This document shows, piece after piece, positions 35,945 to 44,809 of a DNA stretch of 64,000 nt. The position numbers and the translations under genes are program-made. The stretch spans positions 930,001 to 994,000 of the forward strand of contig NZ_FXZK01000001.1 of the NCBI RefSeq assembly GCF_900184895.1, written 5' to 3'. Below the pieces are notes generated by a model. It saw nothing but the letters and a program-made list of their open reading frames with translations, was not told the DNA's origin and searched no databases. Position 1 is the stretch's first letter, and every line of letters begins with the position of its first letter. The stretch comes from Flavimaricola marinus. Lineage in GTDB: Bacteria > Pseudomonadota > Alphaproteobacteria > Rhodobacterales > Rhodobacteraceae.

Positions 35945-36889
35945 TCAGACCCGTGGCGCAGCGGCCCGCCGCAGCCGGTCATTGATCGCCCGGCCCAGCC
36001 CCTCCTCCGGGACAGGGGCCACCGCGATCCGCTCGGCACCCATCTGGTCGAGCTTGTGAAGACAGGCAAACAGGTTCGCCGCCGCTTCGATCAGATCGCC
36101 GTCCGGCGACAGGTTCAGCGCCCCGCCAACCGGGCCAAACCCCAGAAAAACCTCATCTTTTTGCGGGTCGAGCACATTGAGGCGCACCGTGCCCTCGGGC
36201 GCATAATGCGAGGCCAGCTGCCCCGGCGCGACCGGGCGCTCGGTCGTCGCCTGCGGCTGGCCGAGCGGCGCCCCCAGACAGGCTTCCAGCTCCTCTTGCG
36301 ATACTCCCCCGGCCCGCAGCAGGACAGGCGCGGCCGTGCAATCCACGATGGTCGACTCCAGCCCCACTGGGCAGGCACCGCCATCAACCACCGCCGCGAT
36401 CCGGCCCCGCAATCCGGCCAGAACATGCCCCGCCTCCGTCGGGCTCACCCGGCCAGACGGATTGGCCGACGGCGCCGCAATCGGGCCACCAAAGGTCCGC
36501 AAAAGCCCTTGTGCGACAGGGTGTTGCGGGACGCGCAGCGCGACGCTCGGCAATCCTGCAGAGACCAGATCCGACAGCCCGCTGTCCGGCTTTCGGGGCA
36601 CCACGATGGTCAGCGGACCGGGCCAGAACGCCGCAGCCAGCCGGCGGGCCTCGGGGCTGAAATCGGCCAGAGCCTCGGCTTCGGCCTGCCCCGGCACATG
36701 CACGATCAGCGGGTTGAAACTGGGGCGGCCCTTCGCCTCGAATATCCCCGCCACGGCGCGGTCGTCCCGGGCATCCGCGCCCAACCCGTAGACCGTCTCG
36801 GTCGGAAACGCGACGCACGCCCCGCTGCCCAGAAATTGGGCAGCCCGCAAAAAGCCTTTGTGATCTGGCGTTAACGTCTCTGTGGTCAT
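35945..36889 (-). CDS. L-threonylcarbamoyladenylate synthase (Sua5 type)
   Basis: This 314-residue enzyme makes threonylcarbamoyl-AMP for the t6A modification of ANN-decoding tRNAs. The YrdC-like domain has VAFPTETVYGLGADA, KGRPSFNPLIVHV, FWPGPLTIV and SVALRVPQHP, with APSANPSG; a C-terminal Sua5 domain of about 110 residues follows (APGQLASHYAPEG...). The ATG at 36889 (MTTETLTPD) fits homologues. It is divergent from the acyl-CoA dehydrogenase, with 126 bp between starts. Confidence 0.92.
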   Translation of the reverse strand: MTTETLTPDHKGFLRAAQFLGSGACVAFPTETVYGLGADARDDRAVAGIFEAKGRPSFNPLIVHVPGQAEAEALADFSPEARRLAAAFWPGPLTIVVPRKPDSGLSDLVSAGLPSVALRVPQHPVAQGLLRTFGGPIAAPSANPSGRVSPTEAGHVLAGLRGRIAAVVDGGACPVGLESTIVDCTAAPVLLRAGGVSQEELEACLGAPLGQPQATTERPVAPGQLASHYAPEGTVRLNVLDPQKDEVFLGFGPVGGALNLSPDGDLIEAAANLFACLHKLDQMGAERIAVAPVPEEGLGRAINDRLRRAAAPRV

Positions 36890-37015
36890 ATATCTCATGA
36901 CGTGGCGTTTCAGTTGCGACGAAAAGGCGGACCCTTACCTTGAGCCGCGCAGAGCCGCTGACATAGCGGCCTTGCTCCTCGTTGCCAAGCCGCAGCACCG
37001 CGTCCGGAGAATGAC

Positions 37016-38716
37016 ATGCCTTATCAATCCCCCGTCACCGACATCCGCCTGATCCTGAGCCATGTCGCCGGGTTTGACAAAGTCGCTGAAACCGAACGCT
37101 TTTCCGAGGCCACGCCCGATATGGTCGACGCGATCCTGACAGAGGCCGCGCGGATGTGCGACGACATTCTGGCGCCGCTGCAACGCGCCGGGGATACCCA
37201 TCCCGCCCGGCTCGAGAACGGTGTCGTGCGGACCTCGCCGGGATTTGACGCGGGCTACGCGGCCATCGCCGAAGGCGGCTGGGTCGGAATGAGCGCCAGC
37301 CCCGATCACGGCGGCATGGGCCTGCCGATCACCCTGGCGATGGCGGTCAACGACATGATGTCGGGCGCCTGCCTGTCGCTGCAACTCAATCCACTGATGA
37401 GCCAGGGCCAGATCGAAGCGTTGGAACACCACGCCTCGGACGAGATCAAGGCGCTCTACCTGCCCAAGCTGATCTCCGGGGAATGGTGCGGCACCATGAA
37501 CCTGACAGAGCCGCAGGCGGGCAGCGACGTGGGCGCGCTCCAGTCCAAGGCAGAGCCGAACGGCGACGGGACCTACGCAATCACCGGCCAGAAAATCTAT
37601 ATTTCATGGGGCGACAACGACTTCTCCGAGAACGTCTGCCACCTCGTGCTGGCCCGGCTGCCGGACGGAGTTCCGGGCACCAAGGGGATAAGCCTGTTCA
37701 TGGTGCCCAAGATCATCCCCAACGAAGACGGGACGCTGGGCGATCACAACTCCCTGCGGGTGCTCAGCCTCGAACACAAGATGGGGCTGCACGGCTCTCC
37801 CACCGCGGTGATGTCCTACGAAGGGGCCAAGGGTTGGCTCGTCGGGCACGAGCACGGCGGAATGGCGGCGATGTTCACGATGATGAACAACGCCCGGCTC
37901 GGGGTCGGCATTCAGGGGATCGGCACCGCCGAAGGGGCGACACAGCACGCCATGGCCTACGCGACCGAGCGCAAGCAGGGGCGGGCCGGTGGTACCGGGA
38001 CGATCATCGAGCACGCAGACGTGCGGCGGATGCTGGCGACGATGCGGGCACAGACCTTCGCGGCGCGGTCGATCGCGCTCTCTTGCGCCGTGGCGATCGA
38101 CATGGCAACCGCGACCGGCGATCCGGCGTGGAAGGCCCGCGCCGCCCTGCTGACGCCGATCAGCAAGGCCTTCGGGACCGACACCGGGATGGAGGTGTCC
38201 TCGCTCGGCGTTCAGGTCCACGGCGGCATGGGCTATATCGAGGAAACCGGCGCCGCCCAATACTACCGCGACGTGCGCGTCACCGCGATCTACGAAGGCA
38301 CCAACGGCATTCAGGCGATGGACCTCGTCGGACGCAAGCTCAGCGACGGCGGCGAGGCGACCTATCAGCTTCTCGAAGAGATCTGCGACGACGCAGAGGC
38401 CGCCAAGGCCCGCGAACCCGAGCTTGCCCGTCTGGTCTGGGATGCCGCCGAAAGCCTGCTGGAGACGACCGAATGGCTGGTGACATGCGACACGCCCGAC
38501 GACCGTAACGCCGGTGCGGTGCCCTACCTGCGGGCCTTTGCGCTGGTGCTGGGGGCGCAGGCCCATCTGGCGGCGGCGCTGGCCGATCCCAAGCGGCGGG
38601 CGCTGGCGAATTTCTACATCCGGCGGTTGCTGCCCGAGCACCGGGCGCTGCTGGCGCATGTGCGCGAAGGGGCCGAAGGGCTCATGGAGATCAGCCCCGA
38701 CGATCTGGCCGCATGA
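37016..38716 (+). CDS. Acyl-CoA dehydrogenase, possibly 3-methylmercaptopropionyl-CoA dehydrogenase (DmdC type)
   Basis: A 566-residue FAD enzyme, longer than usual (~380) because of a C-terminal extra domain. It has the N-terminal MPYQSPVTDIRLIL opening, LTEPQAGSDVGAL, VQVHGGMGYIEETG and the catalytic glutamate segment AIYEGTNGIQAMDL. This long form with these features includes DmdC enzymes of the DMSP demethylation route in marine roseobacters, but related members act on other acyl-CoAs, so the substrate is uncertain. CCGGAGA lies upstream of the ATG. The stop overlaps the next gene (ATGA). Confidence 0.85.
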   Translation: MPYQSPVTDIRLILSHVAGFDKVAETERFSEATPDMVDAILTEAARMCDDILAPLQRAGDTHPARLENGVVRTSPGFDAGYAAIAEGGWVGMSASPDHGGMGLPITLAMAVNDMMSGACLSLQLNPLMSQGQIEALEHHASDEIKALYLPKLISGEWCGTMNLTEPQAGSDVGALQSKAEPNGDGTYAITGQKIYISWGDNDFSENVCHLVLARLPDGVPGTKGISLFMVPKIIPNEDGTLGDHNSLRVLSLEHKMGLHGSPTAVMSYEGAKGWLVGHEHGGMAAMFTMMNNARLGVGIQGIGTAEGATQHAMAYATERKQGRAGGTGTIIEHADVRRMLATMRAQTFAARSIALSCAVAIDMATATGDPAWKARAALLTPISKAFGTDTGMEVSSLGVQVHGGMGYIEETGAAQYYRDVRVTAIYEGTNGIQAMDLVGRKLSDGGEATYQLLEEICDDAEAAKAREPELARLVWDAAESLLETTEWLVTCDTPDDRNAGAVPYLRAFALVLGAQAHLAAALADPKRRALANFYIRRLLPEHRALLAHVREGAEGLMEISPDDLAA

Positions 38717-38940
38717 GCGACCTCGGCTTCGACTGGCGGACAAATCGGCAGGGCGAAGTCGCGATCACGCACCACGGCACCCGCGCAACCCGATTGCGCG
38801 GGGACAAGGCCATTGAATTTCTGAGCGAAATAGACGATCTCACCCCGGACGATCAACAACAACTGATGGCGCGGCTGACCGGCAACTACAAGCGCGGCAA
38901 CGAGAAATTGGCGAGATCACATCCACGCAATGCCCGATAG
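38713..38940 (+). CDS. 75-residue hypothetical protein
   Basis: The ATG overlaps the dehydrogenase stop (ATGA). The 75-residue product is soluble and charged (FDWRTNRQGEVAITHHGTRATRLRGDKAIEFLSEID, then ARLTGNYKRGNEK) with no cysteine motif or membrane segment. It overlaps the next gene by 11 bases. It is probably made with the dehydrogenase and the metallo-hydrolase; function unknown. Confidence 0.62.
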   Translation: MSDLGFDWRTNRQGEVAITHHGTRATRLRGDKAIEFLSEIDDLTPDDQQQLMARLTGNYKRGNEKLARSHPRNAR

Positions 38941-39982
38941 CCTAGCCCCCACCGACGCCGCGCCGATCCACTACCCCCTTGGCACTCAGCCCGAACCCGG
39001 GGCCGCCGCCGAGGTCGCCCCCGGCGTTCTCTGGCTGCAACAGCCCCTGCCGATGGCGCTGAACCACGTCAATTGCTATGCGCTCGACGACGGCGACAGC
39101 TGGACGATCATCGACACCGGCTTTGCCACCTCCAAATCCAAGGCGATCTGGCAAAGCGCGCTCGACGGGCCTCTGGCGGGCAAGCCTGTCGGACGGGTCG
39201 TGGTGACGCATCACCACCCCGATCACGTCGGGCTGGCGGCATGGTTCATGGTGCAGGGGGCGACGCTCGCGATGCCGCGCACCGGCTGGCTGATGACCCG
39301 GATGATGACCTTCGACGAGCAGCCCGTGCCCAATGCCGAAACGCTGCAATTCTATCGCCGGGCAGGCATGGACCCGGCGGTTCTCAAGCAACGGACGACC
39401 GAACGGCCGTTCAATTATGCCGACATCGTGGTGCCTCTGCCGCTGGGCTACACCCGTTTGATCGACGGCGGGGTCATCCGCATGGGCGGGCGCGACTGGG
39501 ATATCCGGATGGGCCACGGCCACGCCCCCGAACACGCGACGTTCTGGAGCCGGGAGGACAACCTCGTCATCGGCGGCGACCAACTGCTGCCCAAGATCAG
39601 CGCCAATCTGGGGGTCTACGCTACAGAGCCGGACGCCGATCCTGTGGCCGACTGGCTGAACGCCTGCGCCGCGCTGGCTCCGTATGCCCGCGAAGATCAG
39701 CTCGTCCTTCCGGGGCACAAACTGCCCTACACCGGGCTGCCGCGGCGGCTCAGCCAGATGGCGAGCGGCACTCAGGAGGGGCTGGATCGGCTGCTCGACA
39801 GCCTCGGCACGCCGAAACGGGCGGGCGATTGCTTTGACGCGCTCTATCAGCGCGAGATCATGGCCGGGGAATACGGGCTCGCTCTGGTGGAAGCCGTGGG
39901 CAACCTCAATCACCTGCACCAGACAGGGCTTGCCCGGCGGTGGCTGGGCGACGACGGAGCCTGGTGGTTTCAGGCCCTTTAG
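38930..39982 (+). CDS. MBL-fold metallo-hydrolase
   Basis: A 350-residue metallo-beta-lactamase-fold enzyme. The zinc ligands are in THHHPDHVG (about residues 97-103), HGHAPEH near 197, GGDQLL and LPGHKLPY; it also has a C-terminal helical domain resembling that of the LACTB2-like group. Substrates of such hydrolases are often thioesters or phosphodiesters. The context with an acyl-CoA dehydrogenase hints at a thioesterase, but only by inference. The ATG at 38930 overlaps the small gene upstream by 11 bases. Confidence 0.82.
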   Translation: MPDSLAPTDAAPIHYPLGTQPEPGAAAEVAPGVLWLQQPLPMALNHVNCYALDDGDSWTIIDTGFATSKSKAIWQSALDGPLAGKPVGRVVVTHHHPDHVGLAAWFMVQGATLAMPRTGWLMTRMMTFDEQPVPNAETLQFYRRAGMDPAVLKQRTTERPFNYADIVVPLPLGYTRLIDGGVIRMGGRDWDIRMGHGHAPEHATFWSREDNLVIGGDQLLPKISANLGVYATEPDADPVADWLNACAALAPYAREDQLVLPGHKLPYTGLPRRLSQMASGTQEGLDRLLDSLGTPKRAGDCFDALYQREIMAGEYGLALVEAVGNLNHLHQTGLARRWLGDDGAWWFQAL

Positions 39983-39991
39983 GCCACCTTT

Positions 39992-40031
39992 GCGTGAAGA
40001 GCGTGCGATCGGGTTGCGATCCGCTTCACGC
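39992..40031. promoter_or_regulatory. Inverted repeat between the metallo-hydrolase and DUF6173 genes
   Basis: GCGTGAAG at 39992-39999 and CTTCACGC at 40024-40031 form an 8-bp inverted repeat around 24 bases, ten bases after the hydrolase stop and 39 before the next start. It may end the upstream transcript or bind a regulator of the next gene. Confidence 0.35.
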
Positions 40032-40070
40032 TTGGCGCATTCTGTCATTGCGAAACCCGAAAGGATGCCG

Positions 40071-40553
40071 ATGGACGAGATGATCGCAACCACCGCAGAA
40101 GCGCACGAGGCCTCCGCCCTGCCCCGCATTCACGAGGTGCACACGGATCCGAACCAGACAGCCGCCTGCGAAGAGACGCTGCCAAAGGCGCTCAAGAAGT
40201 CGTCAGGTGCCAAGAGCCCGGCACGCTTCGCCTATGAGCGGATCATCATGTATATCCGCAACTTCGAGAAAGCACTCGACAACGCACACGAGGTGGCGAT
40301 GGGCTTTACCGGCGGCGATGCCGGGGTGATCCGGATCGAAGGGATGGGCTATTTCGATCCCGACCTCGTCACCTTTTACGGCAGCGACGCGACCGGGGCG
40401 AAAACCCAACTGATTCAGCACGTCACGCAGTTGAACGTCCTGCTTCGGGCGCTGCCCAAGCACATCGACCAAGAGGCGCCGCGGCGGATCGGGTTCAAAC
40501 TGGCCAAAGAGCTCGAGGAGAGCGTCGAGACGCCCACCGATGCGACCACCTGA
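40071..40553 (+). CDS. DUF6173-like protein
   Basis: A 160-residue protein with a variable, acidic N-terminus (~40 residues) and a conserved domain: ARFAYERIIMYIRNFEKALDNAHEVAMGFTGGDAGVIRIEGMGYFDPDLVTFYG, close to what I know of DUF6173 from alphaproteobacteria. There is no signal or membrane segment. The ATG at 40071 is chosen because GAAAGG is six bases upstream; an ATG two codons earlier overlaps that site. Function unknown. Confidence 0.65.
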   Translation: MDEMIATTAEAHEASALPRIHEVHTDPNQTAACEETLPKALKKSSGAKSPARFAYERIIMYIRNFEKALDNAHEVAMGFTGGDAGVIRIEGMGYFDPDLVTFYGSDATGAKTQLIQHVTQLNVLLRALPKHIDQEAPRRIGFKLAKELEESVETPTDATT

Positions 40554-40633
40554 CCCGCGTGTAGGGCGTGACAGCCGCCGCGAATTGGGCTAATCGAACA
40601 TCAAAACCATTTACCGAACATCAGGAGCGACCG

Positions 40634-40768
40634 ATGGCAGAGTATGAGCATGGCAGCATGGACATCACCGACAAGGAAAAGACCTTCGACGGGTTCGTCA
40701 AAATCTCGACGCGGGTCGCGATCTTCAGCATCGTGCTCTTGATCTTCATCGCTCTGGTCAACGGCTGA
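40634..40768 (+). CDS. aa3-type cytochrome c oxidase subunit IV
   Basis: A 44-residue, single-helix subunit of the aa3 cytochrome c oxidase: MAEYEHGSMDITDKEKTF, then GFVKISTRVAIFSIVLLIFIALVNG. This small subunit is typical of Rhodobacterales (for example Paracoccus). AGGAG lies seven bases upstream of the ATG. The other oxidase genes are not in the window. Confidence 0.88.
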   Translation: MAEYEHGSMDITDKEKTFDGFVKISTRVAIFSIVLLIFIALVNG

Positions 40769-40776
40769 TCGTCCAT

Positions 40777-41433
40777 ATGTCGGTCGACCTGTCGAAACTG
40801 TCCCGGCGTGCCGTGCTCGCCGGTATCCCCCTGACTCTGGCGGGCTGCGGTGCGCCGTCGGTCTGGGCCGACGATGAAATGGTTTCGCGGTCGATCTACC
40901 GGCACGACGGTCCGCCGTCGCTGTCGCTCTTCACCATGAAGAACGTGGGCACCGACAACGGGGCGCATTCGGGGCTGATGATCAACGCCAGCCAGCGGGT
41001 GATCTTCGATCCCGCCGGCACGTTTGAAAATCCGCTGATCGCCGAGCGCAACGACGTGGTCTTCGGGATCACACCGACATTACTCGACATCTACCGGTCC
41101 TACCACGCGCGCTCGACGTATTACGTGATCGAACAGGCTGCGCCGGTGTCTGCCGAGGCCGCGGAAACGGCTCTGCAACTGGCCTTTGCCGCCGGCCCCG
41201 TGGGCAAGGCGCGCTGCACCTATTCGATCGCCGCGATCCTGAACCAGCTGCCCGGCGTCGCAGGTTTCCGGACGACGCTGTTCCCGGACAATCTGCAAAA
41301 GCAGTTCGCCAAGATGCCCGGCGTCGAAACGACCGAGTATCGCGAATACGATCCGGACAACAAAGACATCGCCATGCAGAGCTTTGCCGACGAGATCGCC
41401 GCCGAGGTGGAGTCGCTCGCCTCGGATCGCTAG
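40777..41433 (+). CDS. Lipoprotein with a Tat-like signal; possible cysteine-peptidase-like fold
   Basis: A 218-residue protein with SRRAVLAG at residues 9-16 (twin arginine) and a lipobox LAGC ending at C24, so it should be exported and lipid-anchored. The mature part contains H64 in GAHSGLMIN followed by IFDPAGTF, and C147 in ARCTYSIAAIL. A His before a Cys in this order recalls permuted papain-like amidases (YiiX/YaeF), but the match is loose and could be chance. It starts nine bases after the oxidase subunit gene, probably in one transcript. Confidence 0.62.
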   Translation: MSVDLSKLSRRAVLAGIPLTLAGCGAPSVWADDEMVSRSIYRHDGPPSLSLFTMKNVGTDNGAHSGLMINASQRVIFDPAGTFENPLIAERNDVVFGITPTLLDIYRSYHARSTYYVIEQAAPVSAEAAETALQLAFAAGPVGKARCTYSIAAILNQLPGVAGFRTTLFPDNLQKQFAKMPGVETTEYREYDPDNKDIAMQSFADEIAAEVESLASDR

Positions 41434-41762
41434 AGCAGCGCCTCGATCCCGCGCAGGGCAAAGAACGTCACACCTCCGGCAAGCATGCTCAACAGCACGT
41501 CGCGGCGCCACCATCCCACCGTCAGAGTGACCAGAGCCGCGACTACGCGAGGGATATCCGGCGGGCCGCCCTGCAAGGCAGAGCCAAGCACCAGAGGCGC
41601 CACCAGCCCCGGCAGGATCGCCACACCCGCATAACGCAGATGGCGCAGCAGCCAAGGCGGCATCGGGCGGCGACCGGTCAGGCCCATCACCGAAAAGCGC
41701 AGGATGAACGACCCCAACCCCAGCCCCGCAATCACGATCCAGACGGTGCTGTCGGCGATCAT
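41430..41762 (-). CDS. AzlD-like branched-chain amino acid exporter subunit
   Basis: A 110-residue AzlD protein with four membrane segments (for example STVWIVIAGLGLGSFILRFS and the conserved LRYAGVAILPGLVAPLVL). With AzlC it forms an exporter of branched-chain amino acids. Its ATG overlaps the azlC stop (ATGA at 41759-41762). Its stop overlaps the lipoprotein stop region by four bases on the opposite strand. Confidence 0.88.
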   Translation of the reverse strand: MIADSTVWIVIAGLGLGSFILRFSVMGLTGRRPMPPWLLRHLRYAGVAILPGLVAPLVLGSALQGGPPDIPRVVAALVTLTVGWWRRDVLLSMLAGGVTFFALRGIEALL

Positions 41763-42469
41763 GTCCGGGCCTCCGCCTGCCAAAGCTCGACCCGGGCGCC
41801 GACCATCATCGCCGCCACCGCCGCGACCAGCAGGCCAAGGCTGTAGGGCAACCAGAACAGCAGCAGCGCCATCACGATCGACGTCACCGCCGCGGCGATA
41901 TGGGCCGGGGTGCGCAGGGTCGGACCGATGATCGCCAGAAAGCACAGCGGCACCGCGAAATCGAGGCCCAGCCACTCCGGGATCGCCGTGCCGAGCAGCG
42001 CACCGACCACCGTCGTCGCCATCCAGATCGGATAGATCAGCACCATCGTGCCAAAGAAATATCCGATCCGGTCGGACAACTCCCAATCGGCCCGCTCTTC
42101 AAAGCGGATCGCCGAAAGGGCATAGCTCTGATCGACGATGAAATAGGCGATGAACACCCGCTTCCACACCGGGGCCTGGCCCAGATAGGGGGTCAGGGCG
42201 GCGGAATACATCGCCATGCGCAGGTTTACCGCCAGCGCCGTGACGATCACGATCAGGGTCGGCAACTGATCGGTCATCAGTTGCAGCGCCGTAAACTGCG
42301 ACGCGCCCGCAAAGACGGTCAGCGAAAACATGAACGTCTGCAACAGATCCAGCCCCGCCTCGGACGAGACGACGCCGAACAGCAGCGCAAAGGGCGTCAC
42401 CACGAAAACAAAGGGCAGGCTTTCGCTGAACCCAAGCCAGAACGGCGAACGAGAAGATCGAGAGGTCAC
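41759..42469 (-). CDS. AzlC-like branched-chain amino acid exporter
   Basis: A 236-residue AzlC permease: FWLGFSESLPFVFVVTPFALLFGVVSSEAGL, FAGASQFTALQLM, NLRMAMYSAALTPYLG and FIVDQSYALS are family hallmarks. The GTG at 42469 (MTSRSSRSPFWLGF) matches the usual N-terminus but has only a weak GGA upstream; a TTG at 42499 is possible. It is the first gene of azlCD and is divergent from a GNAT gene. Confidence 0.88.
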   Translation of the reverse strand: MTSRSSRSPFWLGFSESLPFVFVVTPFALLFGVVSSEAGLDLLQTFMFSLTVFAGASQFTALQLMTDQLPTLIVIVTALAVNLRMAMYSAALTPYLGQAPVWKRVFIAYFIVDQSYALSAIRFEERADWELSDRIGYFFGTMVLIYPIWMATTVVGALLGTAIPEWLGLDFAVPLCFLAIIGPTLRTPAHIAAAVTSIVMALLLFWLPYSLGLLVAAVAAMMVGARVELWQAEART

Positions 42470-42569
42470 ACGTGAATCCAGCACTTTAGGTCTGCTCAAC
42501 GTCCTAGCGCCGCACCGGAATATTTACAATCTTACTAGATTTATTCTCTGTTCCGCCTCAAATAAGCCC

Positions 42570-43151
42570 ATGAGGATTTCACCGGGTTTCGAAGCGCACG
42601 AAAGGCCCCGCATCGCGGAGCTGTATTGGGACGCCTTCGGCCAGAAACTGGGACGGACGCTCGGCCCACGGCACAAGGCGCTGAATTTCATCGTCCGGGT
42701 GCTGTCGCCCGACTATGCCATATGTGCGCGGGGGAATGACGGGCGGCTGCTCGGGGTCGTGGGATTCAAGACGATGGACGGGGCGCTCGTCGACGGCGAT
42801 TTTAGCGACATGGCGGCCGTCTACGGCTGGATCGGGGCGGCCTGGCGGGTGCTTCTGCTGACGGCGATGGAGCGGGATGTCGAGAACACGCGCTTCCTGA
42901 TGGACGGGATCTTCGTCGATCCGGCAGCGCGGGGCCAAGGGGTCGGATCGCGCCTCCTCGAAGCGGTTGCCCAAGAGGCCGCCGCCAGAGGCTATTCCGA
43001 ACTCCGGCTGGATGTCATCGACAGCAACGGGCGGGCACGGGCGTTGTATGAACGGCGCGGCTTCGCTGCGATCGGCGAGATGTCGACCGGCTGGATGCGG
43101 CACGTTTTCGGCTTCCGTTCATCCACCACAATGGTGCGCCGGCTTGACTGA
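42570..43151 (+). CDS. GNAT family N-acetyltransferase (first of a pair)
   Basis: A 193-residue acetyltransferase. Motif A is DGIFVDPAARGQGVGSRLLEAVAQEAAARG (with the Gln/Arg-x-x-Gly-x-Gly/Ala acetyl-CoA loop), followed by ELRLDVIDSNGRARALYERRGFAAIG (motif B). The substrate is unknown. The ATG at 42570 is the only good start. It overlaps the second GNAT gene by eight bases. Confidence 0.85.
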   Translation: MRISPGFEAHERPRIAELYWDAFGQKLGRTLGPRHKALNFIVRVLSPDYAICARGNDGRLLGVVGFKTMDGALVDGDFSDMAAVYGWIGAAWRVLLLTAMERDVENTRFLMDGIFVDPAARGQGVGSRLLEAVAQEAAARGYSELRLDVIDSNGRARALYERRGFAAIGEMSTGWMRHVFGFRSSTTMVRRLD

Positions 43152-43731
43152 CTATGTCCCCCGCCCCTCCGGCACCGGCCTGACGGCAGCGCCCACGCTG
43201 ACCACAGAGCGCACGATCCTTCGGTCACTGACGCTGGCCGACTTCAACGATTTCCACGCCATGTGGGCCGAACCCTACGTGGTGAAATACATCCTCGGAA
43301 CGCCATCGACCAAACAGGAAAGCTGGATGCGGCTCTTGGGGCAGGTCGGGCACTGGGCGCTGCTCGGCTTTGGCTATTGGGCGGTGACCAACCGGCAAAC
43401 GGGCGCCTTCATCGGCGCGGTCGGGCTGGGCAATATGCTGCGCCCGGTCGATCCACCCTTCGGCGACACGCCCGAGGCGGGCTGGACGATGATCGAGGCC
43501 GCAAAGGGCAAAGGGCTGGCACTGGAAGCCGTCGGCTCCGCTCTGGCTTGGGCGGACCGGTCGCTCACGGCGCCGAAAACGGTCTGCATGATCAGCCCCG
43601 AGAACACGGCTTCTCTGAGGCTGGCGGAAACGCTCGACTATGGCCAGCCGCAGACGCTGCGCTACAAGTCCGAAGATGTCGTGCTGCTGACGCGAGACCG
43701 GCGGTCGCCGGGCGCTGTCGGCAAGGACTAG
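43144..43731 (+). CDS. GNAT family N-acetyltransferase (RimJ-like, second of a pair)
   Basis: A 195-residue protein of the RimJ/RimL-like acetyltransferase group: LTTERTILRSLTLADFNDFHAMW at the start, GFGYWAVTNRQTGAFIGAVGL, EAGWTMIEAAKGKGLALEAVGSAL and ISPENTASLRLAETLDY. The start is a TTG at 43144 inside the end of the previous gene; no other start fits. Its TAG stop shares the four bases CTAG with the stop of the convergent gene. Confidence 0.82.
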   Translation: MTDYVPRPSGTGLTAAPTLTTERTILRSLTLADFNDFHAMWAEPYVVKYILGTPSTKQESWMRLLGQVGHWALLGFGYWAVTNRQTGAFIGAVGLGNMLRPVDPPFGDTPEAGWTMIEAAKGKGLALEAVGSALAWADRSLTAPKTVCMISPENTASLRLAETLDYGQPQTLRYKSEDVVLLTRDRRSPGAVGKD

Positions 43732-44765
43732 TCGAACGTCCCGGTCACCCGGCCCAAAAGCATGAATGCGCGGGCGGTTCGTGTCTCTGACAGAGCGGCC
43801 AGATCGGCGTCGGACGCATCGACCTCGAAGCCGGTCAGCATCCTGTCGAACAGGCGCAGAAAATGGTGGGCAGCATCGCGGAAAATCGTGTCCTCGCGCA
43901 TCCGGCCGGTGGCGAGGGCGAGAGACGAGCGATCTCGAATACCGCCCAAGGACGCGACGGCACGACCACGCTCGCCCTTGGCAAAGCGGCGCCAGATCTC
44001 GGCCCGGGCGCGGTCGGGGCGAAGATCGTCCATATAGATGCCGTCCTGGCTGAGCAGGGTCAGAACATCCTGGCTGGCCTGAATCAACTGGCGGGCCGTG
44101 CGGTCCTTCAGGGCACGACGAAGCGCGGCAAAACCCTCGGTATCGGCCTCGTTGTCGGGAAAGTTCAGCGCCCGGATCATGTCGGGGTGCGGCAAGGGCG
44201 GGCCGATCTCCTCGGCAGGAGTGCCGAGCGCCAGCGTCGGCTGCTCTTCGGACGGACCGGTCTGGCGACGGGGCAGCGGGCTGCTCGGCTGGCGCGATGA
44301 GGTAAAGGTGGCGAGCGTGGTCTCGGTCTTCTTGGCCGACTGGGCAATCTCGGCCAGCTTGCGCTCCACCGTGGCGGCGGTCGAGGGGCCGGCGCTGCCG
44401 GTGTTGAGTTGCGCCTGCCGGTCGGCCAGATAGGTCTGGCGCATCCCGTCCACAGCGGCCTGAAGACGGCGGGATTCCTCGCGGATGATGCGACTGGTGC
44501 GGCTGGCTGCGGCGGCCACCCAGATCATCGCCACGGGCAGGAAAATCGCCATCAGCGTCATGACAAAGCGCAGGCTGTCAAAACCACTGGTGGAATCCGG
44601 ACGGCCCACCAGCAAAAAGAACGCGCCCACCGCGATCAGCCAGACAACGCTGAGAACGATTGCGATGGTGTCGGGCGGGGTCAGGCCGTCGCGCAGGCTT
44701 TCGACCCCTTTGCCCGAGGGCAAACGAGGTGCAAGCGTATCGAACTTGGACGGACGGTCCGCCAT
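43728..44765 (-). CDS. Two-helix membrane protein of unknown function
   Basis: A 345-residue protein with two N-terminal membrane segments (about 34-53 and 69-88), a coiled-coil-like helix (REESRRLQAAVDGMRQTYLADRQ), a Pro/Ser/Gln-rich linker (~130-185) and a C-terminal helical domain (ALNFPDNEADTEGFAALRRALKDRTARQLIQASQDVLTLLSQDGIYMDDL...). I do not recognise a named family. It follows greA on the same strand after 44 bases. Confidence 0.7.
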   Translation of the reverse strand: MADRPSKFDTLAPRLPSGKGVESLRDGLTPPDTIAIVLSVVWLIAVGAFFLLVGRPDSTSGFDSLRFVMTLMAIFLPVAMIWVAAAASRTSRIIREESRRLQAAVDGMRQTYLADRQAQLNTGSAGPSTAATVERKLAEIAQSAKKTETTLATFTSSRQPSSPLPRRQTGPSEEQPTLALGTPAEEIGPPLPHPDMIRALNFPDNEADTEGFAALRRALKDRTARQLIQASQDVLTLLSQDGIYMDDLRPDRARAEIWRRFAKGERGRAVASLGGIRDRSSLALATGRMREDTIFRDAAHHFLRLFDRMLTGFEVDASDADLAALSETRTARAFMLLGRVTGTFD

Positions 44766-44809
44766 TTCAGGCCCTCAATTCAGTGCAACACATGACCACT
44801 GGTCATCTG

